From assembly GCA_913055155.1 (NCBI GenBank), contig CAJXJR010000004.1, forward strand, positions 62,001 to 126,000: a stretch of 64,000 nucleotides of DNA, read 5' to 3'. The translations under genes were made by a program, and so were the position numbers. This document shows, piece by piece, positions 55,627 through 63,928 of the stretch. The stretch is from an uncultured Erythrobacter sp. (GTDB lineage: Bacteria; Pseudomonadota; Alphaproteobacteria; Sphingomonadales; Sphingomonadaceae). The notes beneath the pieces were generated by a model that did not search any database, was not told where the DNA came from, and saw only the letters and a list, made by a program, of their open reading frames with translations. Within the stretch, counting starts at the first letter, position 1; every line of letters starts with the position of its first letter.

Positions 55627-56310
55627 ATGACCCAGGGAAAGGTTACAGACCGGCAAAAGGCGGCGGCACCGACCGATGGCCGCACCAAGGTCGGCCAGAA
55701 GCGCAAGGCCGAAACCCGCGCGCGGATCATCGCTGCTGCCTTCGATATCTTCGGCGACGAAAACGGGCTGTTTGCCCGGATCGAGGACGTGGTGGACAAG
55801 GCCGGTGTCACCCGCGCCACCTTCTACAATCACTTCAACGACATGGTGGACCTGCGCGAAGCGGTGACGCGCGAGGTGACGCACGATTTCCTTGTCGCGG
55901 TGACGCAGACCGTCTCGAAAATTCCCGATTCGCGCGAGCAGTGCACCGTTGCCGTGCGCTATTACCTGCGCCGTGCGCAGAAGGACCGGCGCTGGGCCTG
56001 GTCGATGCTGAACATGAGCGCATCGGGAGAGATCTTTGGCGCCGAGACCTTCCGCCAGGCGTTGCGCACCATCACCGACGGGGTGACCAATGGCGACTTG
56101 CCGATCCCCTCGGCAGACCTGGGCCGCGATATCCTGCTGGGCGCCACGCTGGCGGCCATGGGCTCCATCGCGAAGCGCGAGATGGCGCCGGACTATCCCG
56201 AAGTGGTGGCAGGCTACATCCTGTGCGGGCTGGGCGTGGACCGCGACACTGCCAGGGAAATCGCCCACCTGCCCCTGCCGCCGCTGGAGCCTGCTGCAAC
56301 GGACGACTAG
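55627..56310 (+). CDS. TetR-family transcriptional regulator
   Basis: The 227-residue protein has an N-terminal HTH (about 24-72: KRKAETRARIIAAAFDIFGD, then DVVDKAGVTRATFYNHFNDM) and an all-helical ligand domain. It lies 4 bp after dnaB and upstream of the cytochrome c-flavoprotein-SDR genes. A perfect 21-bp palindrome between it and the cytochrome gene suggests it controls this set. Confidence 0.92.
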   Translation: MTQGKVTDRQKAAAPTDGRTKVGQKRKAETRARIIAAAFDIFGDENGLFARIEDVVDKAGVTRATFYNHFNDMVDLREAVTREVTHDFLVAVTQTVSKIPDSREQCTVAVRYYLRRAQKDRRWAWSMLNMSASGEIFGAETFRQALRTITDGVTNGDLPIPSADLGRDILLGATLAAMGSIAKREMAPDYPEVVAGYILCGLGVDRDTAREIAHLPLPPLEPAATDD

Positions 56311-56326
56311 CCGCTGAACGCTTGTT

Positions 56327-56347
56327 CAATTGACAAATTGTCAATTG
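56327..56347 (+). promoter_or_regulatory. Perfect palindromic operator upstream of the cytochrome c-flavoprotein operon
   Basis: CAATTGACAA and TTGTCAATTG are exact inverted arms with one central A, 21 bp in all, in an AT-rich island. The half-site contains TTGACA, so it probably overlaps the -35 region. The start of the cytochrome gene is 53 bp downstream. Confidence 0.75.
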
Positions 56348-56399
56348 TAATTATCACCTGTCCCCGGACGGCGAAAACGCCGATTGGGGAGAGGATGTC

Positions 56400-56753
56400 A
56401 TGCATGCTAGGCAAAGGCGCTGGACCGCGCTGACCTTGGGATTGGTCCTGTTGGCCGGAGGCGGACTGGCCGGTTCGCTATCGAACAGCGCCAGCGCGCA
56501 AGCGACTTACGAGATCGAACCGCGCGCACCGGAATACCTTTACGCGCGCACCTGCGGGTACTGCCACGGGCACAACATCGCCCCGATCATCCGCGGGCGG
56601 AACCTGCCCCCTGCGGTGATATCCTCCATCGTGCGCTCCGGCATGGGCGCGATGCCTGCCTTCAAGCCCACCGAGATTACCGACACCGAACTGGAAGCGT
56701 TGTCCGAATGGATCTCGCAGTCCGAGGCAGACCCCGAGGAGCACGGGCAATGA
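56400..56753 (+). CDS. Periplasmic class I c-type cytochrome
   Basis: The 117-residue protein has a signal peptide and one haem site, CGYCH, with the sixth ligand likely Met in GMGAMPAFKP. It is the size and position expected for the cytochrome subunit of a p-cresol-methylhydroxylase-type flavocytochrome. Its stop overlaps the flavoprotein start by ATGA, so the two are coupled. Confidence 0.88.
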   Translation: MHARQRRWTALTLGLVLLAGGGLAGSLSNSASAQATYEIEPRAPEYLYARTCGYCHGHNIAPIIRGRNLPPAVISSIVRSGMGAMPAFKPTEITDTELEALSEWISQSEADPEEHGQ

Positions 56754-58366
56754 GCAATGGATTCTCCCGCCGCGAAGTGATGGCCATCGGCGGCGCCGTA
56801 GCCAGCACCGCCGCGCTAACCCCGATGGCGCGTGCGCGCATGATGCCGCAGGACATGGACCGCGACGTGTTCGCTGCCGTGGTGCGCGAACTGCGCGCCA
56901 TCGTGGGTGATGACTGGGTGTTCGCCGACGAGGCCAGTACGCTCAGCTATCGCAAGAGCGGCATCCCCGACCTGCGTGGCGAACACGTGCCCTCGGGCGC
57001 GGTCGCCCCTGCCAATGTCGAGCAGGTGCAGGCCATCCTGGCGGTCGCCAACCGCTATCGCCTGCCGCTGTGGCCGATCTCCACCGGCAAGAACATGGGC
57101 TATGGCATGGCCACGCCCGCCTCTTCCGGCCAGATGATCCTGGACCTGAAGCGGATGAACCGCATCCTCGATTTCGATGCCGAACTGGGCACGATCCTGG
57201 TGGAACCGGGCGTCACCTACCAGCAGATCCACGACTACATCGAGGACAACGACCTGCCCTACTGGATCGACGTGCCCACCGTCGGCCCGATCGTCTCGAT
57301 GGTCGGCAACACGCTGGAACGCGGCGTGGGCTACACGCCCTATGGCGACCACTTCTTCATGCAGTGCGGCATGGAAGTGGTGCTGGCCGACGGCACCGTG
57401 CTGAAGACGGGCATGGGATCGATAGAGAACGGCAACACCTGGCAGGCATTCAAGTGGGGCTATGGCCCCTACCTCGACGGTATCTTCACCCAGTCGAACT
57501 TCGGCGTGGTCACCAAGCTGGGCATGTGGATGATGCCAAGGCCACCGGCCTACAAGCCATTCATGGTCCGCTCTGCCGAGGTGTCCGACATTGCCGCGAT
57601 CACCGATGCGGTGCGGCCGTTCCGCATGAACAACCTCATCCCCAACGCGGTGATGATGATGGGCGCGCTTTACCAGCTGTCCATGTTCAATCGCCGCGCC
57701 GACATCTGGCAGGAGGAAGGCCCGATCCCCGAAGAGGTGATCAAGACCCTTGCCCGGCAGAACGAGCTGGGCATGTGGAACACCTTTTTCGCGCTCTATG
57801 GCACGGACGAGACCATCGCCGCGACCGAACCGATCATTCGCGGCGCGTTCGAGGCCATCGGCGGCGAAGTGCTGACCGACGCCGAACTGAACGGCAATCC
57901 CTATTTCGAACACAACAAGGCGCTGATGCGCGGCGGCCTGACGCTGGAGGAAAAGGGTCTGGTGCGCTGGTGGGGCCGCAGCGGCGGTGCTATCGCCTTC
58001 GCTCCGGTGGCGCCTGCGAAGGGCGGCGAAACGCAGGGCCAGACAGAGCTTGCCATCGAGGTGATGAACAAGTGGGGCTTCGACTACGCGCCCGCCTACG
58101 TCGTGGGCAGCCGCGAACTGCACCACATCATCTTCCTGATGTTCGACAAGGGCGATGACGAACAGTCCGCCAAGGCCGAGCAGTGCATGAACGAGATGAT
58201 CACCCGCTTTGGCGAGCGCGGCTGGGCGGCCTATCGCTCATCGGTCTCCACCATGGACCTCGTGGCGGACCAGTATGGCGCGGCCAACCGCGAGGTGAAC
58301 GCGCGCCTGAAGCAGGCACTCGATCCCAACCACATCATTGCACCGGGCAAGCAGGGCATTGCCTGA
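56750..58366 (+). CDS. PCMH/VAO-type flavoprotein (4-cresol dehydrogenase or eugenol hydroxylase-like)
   Basis: The 538-residue protein has a Tat-like signal (SRREVMAIGGAVASTAA). The VAO-type FAD domain (about 70-260) shows LPLWPISTGKNMGYGMATPA, VGNTLERGVGYTPYGDHFF and IFTQSNFGVVTKLG; a cap and a C-terminal ALDPNHIIAPGKQGI follow. Such enzymes hydroxylate p-alkylphenols using the cytochrome as acceptor. By my alignment the residue carrying covalent FAD in PchF (Tyr in LYNWRG) is Val here (LVRWWG), and no nearby His replaces it. Confidence 0.85.
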   Translation: MSNGFSRREVMAIGGAVASTAALTPMARARMMPQDMDRDVFAAVVRELRAIVGDDWVFADEASTLSYRKSGIPDLRGEHVPSGAVAPANVEQVQAILAVANRYRLPLWPISTGKNMGYGMATPASSGQMILDLKRMNRILDFDAELGTILVEPGVTYQQIHDYIEDNDLPYWIDVPTVGPIVSMVGNTLERGVGYTPYGDHFFMQCGMEVVLADGTVLKTGMGSIENGNTWQAFKWGYGPYLDGIFTQSNFGVVTKLGMWMMPRPPAYKPFMVRSAEVSDIAAITDAVRPFRMNNLIPNAVMMMGALYQLSMFNRRADIWQEEGPIPEEVIKTLARQNELGMWNTFFALYGTDETIAATEPIIRGAFEAIGGEVLTDAELNGNPYFEHNKALMRGGLTLEEKGLVRWWGRSGGAIAFAPVAPAKGGETQGQTELAIEVMNKWGFDYAPAYVVGSRELHHIIFLMFDKGDDEQSAKAEQCMNEMITRFGERGWAAYRSSVSTMDLVADQYGAANREVNARLKQALDPNHIIAPGKQGIA

Positions 58367-58375
58367 CCGGTGCGT

Positions 58376-58409
58376 GGCCGGCCCCGCTCTCCCAATTGCG
58401 GGGCCGGCC
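58376..58409 (+). repeat. Intercistronic hairpin between the flavoprotein and the SDR
   Basis: GGCCGGCCCCGC (58376-58387) and GCGGGGCCGGCC (58398-58409) are perfect 12-bp arms with a 10-nt loop. Only TTCCC follows, so it is a weak terminator or an RNA-stability element. Confidence 0.6.
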
Positions 58410-58434
58410 TTCCCATCCTGAAGAGAGGTAAGCG

Positions 58435-59199
58435 ATGAGCAACGTGCAGTATGACTTCAGCGGCAAGGTAGCTCTGGTGACCGGCGGTGCCACGGGCATC
58501 GGCCGGGCCAGTTGCACCGCCTTTGCCGAGCAGGGCGCCAAGGTGATGATCGGCGACATCGACGAACGCGCCGAGGAAACGGTGGCGATCATCAGGCAGG
58601 CGGGCGGCGAGGCAGAGTTCCTGCCGACCGACGTGCGCGACAAGGCGGCCGTTGATGCACTGGTGGCAGGCACGCTGGAGCGCTTCGGGCGCATGGACAT
58701 GGCTTTCAACAACGCCGGGATCCTGCCCCCGCAACGCCCGATCCACGAAGTGACCGACGAGGAACTGGACCTGGCCATCGATGTCGATTTCAAGGGCGTG
58801 TTCTATTCGATGCAGGCCGAGATCCGCCATTTCCTGGAAGCGGGCGGCGGGGCCATCGTAAACACCGCATCGGTCGGTGCGCTGATCGCGGACCCGAACA
58901 TGAGCGTCTATTGCGCGATGAAGCACGCGGTCTCGGGCCTGACCAAGGCGGCAGCGGTGGAATATGCGCAGCAGGGCATCCGCGCGAACTGCGTTGCCCC
59001 CGGCTTCGTGCGTACGCCGATGACGCAGCACTGGGCCGATAGCAAGGACTTCACCGACATGTTCTTCCAGCACAACATTTCGGGCCGCTATGCCCATCCG
59101 GAAGAGATTGCCGGAACGGTGCTGCACCTGTGCAGCGATGCCGCCAGCTTCGTCAACGGCGCCACCTGGACCATCGACGGCGGCCAGACCGCGCACTGA
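58435..59199 (+). CDS. Short-chain dehydrogenase/reductase
   Basis: The 254-residue SDR enzyme has the NAD(P) motif LVTGGATGIGRA, NNAGILPP and the catalytic Tyr-Lys in VYCAMKH, with a preceding NTASVG. The tail VNGATWTIDGGQTAH is normal. Placed after the flavoprotein, it could oxidise a benzylic alcohol or reduce the aldehyde product, which is an inference. Confidence 0.92.
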   Translation: MSNVQYDFSGKVALVTGGATGIGRASCTAFAEQGAKVMIGDIDERAEETVAIIRQAGGEAEFLPTDVRDKAAVDALVAGTLERFGRMDMAFNNAGILPPQRPIHEVTDEELDLAIDVDFKGVFYSMQAEIRHFLEAGGGAIVNTASVGALIADPNMSVYCAMKHAVSGLTKAAAVEYAQQGIRANCVAPGFVRTPMTQHWADSKDFTDMFFQHNISGRYAHPEEIAGTVLHLCSDAASFVNGATWTIDGGQTAH

Positions 59200-59219
59200 G
59201 CCCGCGCGCGCGAGCCGGC

Positions 59220-60092
59220 TCAGCTGCTGCGAGCGTCCGCGCGATAGACGGGGAAATCACCGGCGTCGCCGTAATCCTCGATGTCCGGCATGGTCTTCAG
59301 CGTCTCCATGTCGTCATCGCTGATGGTGAAATCGACATCGGCATTGCTGCGGATGTGATCGGCGGTTTGCGACTTGGGCAACGGCAGCATGTCCAGCTGC
59401 AGGCAATAGCGCACGGCCAGCTGGGCCACGCTGACATCGTACTTGCCGGCCATGTCCTTCAGCAGCGGGTGGTCAAGGATCTTGCCATGACCGATGGGCG
59501 AATAGGCCTCTACCAGCACGTCCTGCTCCTGGGTGTAATCGATCAGATCGAAGGGCGTATTGCCGACGTGCGCCAGGAACTGGTTGACGGCGGGCTTCAC
59601 GCTGCCGTTCTCCAGGATATTGTCCAGGTCCACCTTCTCGAAATTGGAGACGCCGATAGCGCGCAGCTTGCCCGCCTCCAGCGCCTCTTCCAGCGCTCGC
59701 CAGGCTTCCAGGTTGCCCTCGAAGAAATGCTCGCCATTGCGGAACTTGTCCCACGGCTGCGGGCTATGGATGATCATCAGGTCGATCGTGTCGAGGCCCA
59801 GTGCTTTCAGCGAGCCGTCGATGGCCACGCGCGCTTCGTCAAGCGACTTGATCTCCGCCGCCAGCTTGGTGGTCACGAAAATCTCGTCGCGCGCCACGCC
59901 GCAATTGCGCAGGCCTTCGCCAACGCCGCTCTCGTTTCGGTAAGCCTGGGCGGTGTCGATGTGGCGATAGCCGGCTTCCACGCCGTGCTTCACCACGTCG
60001 GCAACCTTGTCATTGTCGATCAGCCAGGTGCCAAGGCCGATCTTGGGAATCTTCACGCCATTGTTGAGTGTGTAGGTGTCTTGCAGGATCAT
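59220..60092 (-). CDS. Aldo/keto reductase
   Basis: The 290-residue NADPH-dependent (beta/alpha)8 enzyme has GYRHIDTAQAYRNE (catalytic Asp and Tyr), the Lys in FVTTKLAAEI, the His in LMIIHSPQPW and AIGVSNFEKV. The C-terminal phosphate-binding segment is LPLPKSQTADHIRSN. It is convergent with the SDR gene and may add to aldehyde detoxification or may be unrelated. Confidence 0.93.
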   Translation of the reverse strand: MILQDTYTLNNGVKIPKIGLGTWLIDNDKVADVVKHGVEAGYRHIDTAQAYRNESGVGEGLRNCGVARDEIFVTTKLAAEIKSLDEARVAIDGSLKALGLDTIDLMIIHSPQPWDKFRNGEHFFEGNLEAWRALEEALEAGKLRAIGVSNFEKVDLDNILENGSVKPAVNQFLAHVGNTPFDLIDYTQEQDVLVEAYSPIGHGKILDHPLLKDMAGKYDVSVAQLAVRYCLQLDMLPLPKSQTADHIRSNADVDFTISDDDMETLKTMPDIEDYGDAGDFPVYRADARSS

Positions 60093-60244
60093 GGGAGCCT
60101 TTCATGGGAGGGATGGGCACGCCGACAAACGGGCTGCCGGCATGCGGATTATCGGGTCGTTTCCCAAGCAACGAGCCGGATCGTCCCAACGTTCCTGAAT
60201 GGCCGGGTGCAAAGATTGCCACACCCCTTGAGCTTTCCCGAAGT

Positions 60245-61423
60245 TCAAAGCCCCAGGTTCAGCTTGCGGCTGACTGTATAGTCCACCACCGAGACGAGGA
60301 ACCAGCTCGCCCACCATTGCGCCCGCCTCCACAGCGTGGCGCGGCGGGCGTGCAATTCGGGCGTCACCCGTTCGCTGGCGCCCAGGTGTTCGTGGATGAA
60401 GCCGCGCATCCGCTCTGCCAGCGCGGCGTCCTCTATCCGCAGCACGATCTCCAGGTTCACATAGAGGCTGCGCATGTCGAAATTGGCGCTGCCCATGTAG
60501 ACTGCATCGTCCAGCACGATCAGCTTGGTGTGCAGCTTGCACGGCTGGAATTCCCAGATGTTGGCCCCCGCTTCCAGCAGTTTGTTGTACAGTGCGCGAC
60601 TGGCGCCGATGGTGGCGCCATTGTCGCTCTTGCCCGCCAGCAGCAGGTTGGCCTGGCCCTTGCGGGCAATCTCGCGGATGCGTTTGCGCAGGCGCGGATT
60701 GGGGGAGAAATAGGCCATCATCATGTCCAGCCGATCCCCTTCGATCAGGTCTTCGCTGACGCAGTGCGACCAGCTCGACGGCCCGCGCGTCGGCCCGCCG
60801 ATCAGCAGCTGCACCGGGCCGCTGCCACCGTCCCAGTTACGCACACGGCTGCGGATGTCTCGGAACTGGGCCTTGGGATCGCTGGCCCATTCCACCAGTT
60901 CGGCGAACCAGGCCGCCACCTTCTCCACCACCGGCCCTTGCAGCCGGAAGCCGAGGTCGTTCCAGCCGTTCTCTTCCGGAGCGGCGAAATAGTCGTCCTC
61001 GATGTTGAAACCGCCCAGCATGGCCACGCTGTCGTCTGCCAGCAGGATCTTCTGGTGGTTGCGAATCAGCGCACGGCGGGTGAACTTGGCCATGAAGGTG
61101 ATGAAGCTGCCGCCGGCTGCCGTGAGGTCGGCGAAGAATTCCTCGTTCGCCTCAGCCCCGAAGCCATCGACGATCACCGTCACCGCCACCCCGCGGCGGG
61201 CTGCTGCCACCAGGGCATCGCGCACCTCGCTGCCGACCCGGTCGCGCGCGAAGATGTAGAAGGCGACCTTCAGGCTATCGCGCGCACCCGCGATGATCTC
61301 CAGCAAGGCAGCCTTGCGGTCGGCACCTGCGGGATAGAAGGTGAAGGACAGGCCCTGCGCTTCGGCCGCGAACGGGGCCGGGTCCTGATAGGTGCGGGCA
61401 ATGTCCATGACGCCTGTTACCAT
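60245..61423 (-). CDS. Phospholipase D/cardiolipin synthase-like protein
   Basis: The 392-residue PLD-superfamily protein has two HKD-type motifs: IRNHQKILLADDSVAMLGGF and LHTKLIVLDDAVYMGSANFD. In the first, H-x-K is followed at the normal distance by D, G and G. There are no N-terminal membrane helices as in ClsA, so it is a ClsB/ClsC-type or hydrolase-type enzyme. A start at 61423 or 61408 is possible. Confidence 0.88.
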   Translation of the reverse strand: MVTGVMDIARTYQDPAPFAAEAQGLSFTFYPAGADRKAALLEIIAGARDSLKVAFYIFARDRVGSEVRDALVAAARRGVAVTVIVDGFGAEANEEFFADLTAAGGSFITFMAKFTRRALIRNHQKILLADDSVAMLGGFNIEDDYFAAPEENGWNDLGFRLQGPVVEKVAAWFAELVEWASDPKAQFRDIRSRVRNWDGGSGPVQLLIGGPTRGPSSWSHCVSEDLIEGDRLDMMMAYFSPNPRLRKRIREIARKGQANLLLAGKSDNGATIGASRALYNKLLEAGANIWEFQPCKLHTKLIVLDDAVYMGSANFDMRSLYVNLEIVLRIEDAALAERMRGFIHEHLGASERVTPELHARRATLWRRAQWWASWFLVSVVDYTVSRKLNLGL

Positions 61424-61510
61424 GCCTGCCCCCTAGGGAAACCTTGACGAAACCGTTCCTCACGCCTAACTGGCTCACTTTCCGACAACACCAGCTTATC
61501 CGGAGTGCCC

Positions 61511-61855
61511 ATGGCGCGCGTTACAGTCGAAGATTGCGTCGACAAAGTTCCCAACCGTTTCGACCTCGTCCTGCTGGCGGCCCAGCGGGCGCGCGAGATT
61601 TCCGGCGGTGCGGAACTCACCATCGATCGCGACCGCGACAAGAACCCGGTCGTCGCCCTGCGCGAAATCGCCGAGCAGACCGTGAAGCCCAAGCACCTGC
61701 AGGAATCGCTGGTGCAGTCGCTGCAGCGCGTGCTGCCCGACGAGGAAGACGAAGCCGATGAAGTCGGCTCGCTGAGCCAGTCGGCAGAGGCCATGCGCCT
61801 GTCCGCCGCTGCGCCGACCCGGTCGACCTCGATCGGTGCGGACTACGACGGCTAA
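61511..61855 (+). CDS. rpoZ: DNA-directed RNA polymerase omega subunit
   Basis: The 114-residue subunit helps assemble RNA polymerase and forms part of a ppGpp site. It starts [20 protein letters not shown] with the conserved RAREI and [15 protein letters not shown]. The C-terminal third is acidic and low-complexity. Confidence 0.96.
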   Translation: MARVTVEDCVDKVPNRFDLVLLAAQRAREISGGAELTIDRDRDKNPVVALREIAEQTVKPKHLQESLVQSLQRVLPDEEDEADEVGSLSQSAEAMRLSAAAPTRSTSIGADYDG

Positions 61856-61884
61856 GCCGTCGCTCCGGTAACGGACCATCCAAG

Positions 61885-61914
61885 GGGCTGCGCTGCAAGG
61901 CGCGGCCCTTTTGC
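61885..61914 (+). terminator. Rho-independent terminator after rpoZ
   Basis: GGGCTGCGC (61885-61893) and GCGCGGCCC (61900-61908) form a stem with one T-G wobble, followed by TTTTG. Confidence 0.8.
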
Positions 61915-61999
61915 TTTGTCGTGCCCGTGTGCCCCAAGGCGGCACGTCCCGGCGCAGCCCCCTTGTCCTCGCACCGCCCCCGGTGGATAGGCTTGCAGC

Positions 62000-62728
62000 A
62001 TGGCAGTGATCGCGATCTACAGCGCCAAGGGTGGCGTGGGAAAAACCACCATTGCAGCAAACCTTGCCTGGTGTTTGGCCACGATCTCGTGCCGCAAGAC
62101 ACTGCTGTGGGATCTCGACGTGGCGGGCGGCGCGGGCTTCCTGTTCGGGGTGGAGCCGAAGAAGGCGCGGGCACGATCGGTCTTTTCCAGGGACCTGAAG
62201 GCGCGCGAGGCGATCGTGCCGACCGCCTACGATCGCCTGTCCGTCCTGCCCGCCGACGAATCCTTGCGCGAACTCGACAATGTCCTTGCCCGCATCGGTA
62301 AGCGCAAGCAGCTGGCCAAGCTGACGCAGGATCTGGCGAAGAAGTACGAGCGCATCGTGCTCGACTGCCCGCCCGCGCTGGGCCAGATCAGCGCCCAGGT
62401 GATGCGCGCAGCAGACCTCATCATCGTGCCCATGCCGCCCTCGCCGCTGTCCGCCCGTGCCTTCGACCTCGTGGTGAAGGAGATCAAGCTGCACGCAAAG
62501 CGGCACCCGCCGATCCTGCCGGTGCTGTCGATGGTCGACATGCGCCGCAACCTGCACCGCGCCGCGCGCGAGGAGAACCCGGACTGGCCGGTAATCCCGC
62601 AATCGAGCGCAGTGGAACAGTGCGCCGTGCGCCGCCAGCCGGTGGGCGAGTTTGCGCCCGGCAGCCCGTCCGCGCGCGGCTTCAGCCAGCTGTGGGCCGC
62701 CATCGAACGCAAGATTGCGCAGCTCTAG
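62000..62728 (+). CDS. ParA/MinD-family ATPase
   Basis: The 242-residue deviant Walker A ATPase has IYSAKGGVGKTTIAANLAW, the Walker A' LLWDLDVAGG and Walker B RIVLDCPPALG. ParA-type proteins position cargo such as chromosomes, chemoreceptors or polar complexes. No ParB or parS site is seen beside it, so it is an orphan ParA-like protein; the cargo is unknown. Confidence 0.9.
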   Translation: MAVIAIYSAKGGVGKTTIAANLAWCLATISCRKTLLWDLDVAGGAGFLFGVEPKKARARSVFSRDLKAREAIVPTAYDRLSVLPADESLRELDNVLARIGKRKQLAKLTQDLAKKYERIVLDCPPALGQISAQVMRAADLIIVPMPPSPLSARAFDLVVKEIKLHAKRHPPILPVLSMVDMRRNLHRAAREENPDWPVIPQSSAVEQCAVRRQPVGEFAPGSPSARGFSQLWAAIERKIAQL

Positions 62729-62788
62729 CAGCCATCTTGCACCTCGCGCCCTTGGGGGTAGGATGGCCGCCAGACAGGGGGTTCGGCG

Positions 62789-63856
62789 ATGAGCGACGTA
62801 ATCGAAGGCCTTGGTACCGCTACCGAGGGCGGGCTGCTGAGCCGCGCGATCGAGCCCGATTCCGGAGCGAAGAAACCCCATCCGGACCAGCCGGAGAAAT
62901 GCCTCAACTGCGGCACGCCGTTGACCGGGGCCTATTGCCACGCCTGCGGGCAGCAGGGCCACGTCCACCGCACCATCGGCGCCTTCATGCACGACCTGCT
63001 GCACGGCGCGCTGCATTTCGAAGGCAAGCTGTGGCGCACCCTGCCCTTGCTGGCCTTCAAGCCGGGCAGCCTGACGCGGCGCTATATCGATGGCGAACGC
63101 GCCCGCTTCGTTTCGCCGATGGCCCTGTTCCTGTTCACCGTGTTCCTGATGTTCGCCGTGTTCCAGGTGGTCGGCCTGACCGCACCCAGCGGGCTCAGCA
63201 ATCCCGACCTCGAGGGGACCATTGTCACTGTCGAATCCCGCGCCACGGCTCAGCGCGATGCGGCGCAAGAGGCGCTAGATGCCCTGCCCGCCGATGCCGA
63301 TGCCGGAACTCGGCAGGCCGCCGAACGCCAGCTGGAAGATGCCCAGGGGGTGCTCGACGGCCTCGAGCAGGTGCAGACCCTGGACTTGAGCGAAGACACG
63401 GACATGACACTCAACTTCACCGGCATCGGATGGCTGGATGAAACGCTGGTGAAAAAGTGGCGCGAAGACCCGAACCTGATGGTCTACAAGCTGCAAGCCA
63501 ACGCCTACAAGTTCAGCTGGATGCTGATCCCGATCTCGATCCCCTTCGTCTGGCTGCTGTTCGCTTGGAAACGCCGCTTCAAGGGTTATGACCACGCGAT
63601 CTTCATCACCTATTCGCTCAGCTTCGTTACCTTGCTGTTCGTCACGGCATCGCTGCTGGGCCAGGTCGGCGTGGGGGCGCCGCTGATCGTCACGGCCCTC
63701 GCCCTGATCGTGCCGCTACACATGTACAAGCAGCTGCGCGGAACCTATTCGCTCAGCCGCTTCTCCGCCATCTGGCGACTGCTCGTGCTGAGCATGTTCA
63801 TCTGGATCGTCGTGCTGCTGTTCGTGCAGATGCTGCTGGTGCTGGGCGCTTTCTGA
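62789..63856 (+). CDS. DUF3667-type zinc-ribbon membrane protein
   Basis: The 355-residue protein has an N-terminal zinc ribbon (CLNCGTPLTGAYCHACGQQG, two CxxC) followed by DLLHGALHFEGKLWRTLPLL of the DUF3667 type. Five membrane helices follow, with a soluble acidic coiled region (about 150-205) between the first and second. Function is unknown. Confidence 0.85.
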   Translation: MSDVIEGLGTATEGGLLSRAIEPDSGAKKPHPDQPEKCLNCGTPLTGAYCHACGQQGHVHRTIGAFMHDLLHGALHFEGKLWRTLPLLAFKPGSLTRRYIDGERARFVSPMALFLFTVFLMFAVFQVVGLTAPSGLSNPDLEGTIVTVESRATAQRDAAQEALDALPADADAGTRQAAERQLEDAQGVLDGLEQVQTLDLSEDTDMTLNFTGIGWLDETLVKKWREDPNLMVYKLQANAYKFSWMLIPISIPFVWLLFAWKRRFKGYDHAIFITYSLSFVTLLFVTASLLGQVGVGAPLIVTALALIVPLHMYKQLRGTYSLSRFSAIWRLLVLSMFIWIVVLLFVQMLLVLGAF

Positions 63857-63868
63857 TCTCCGAAATGA

Positions 63869-63898
63869 AAGAAGGCGGCACCCGTGGGCACCGCCTTC
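63869..63898. terminator. Hairpin between convergent genes
   Basis: AGAAGGCGG (63869-63877) and CCGCCTTCT (63890-63898) form a 9-bp stem. The T content after it is modest, so efficiency is uncertain. Confidence 0.5.
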
Positions 63899-63928
63899 TC
63901 AGGTTACCAAAGCTGTAGGACAGCGCCT

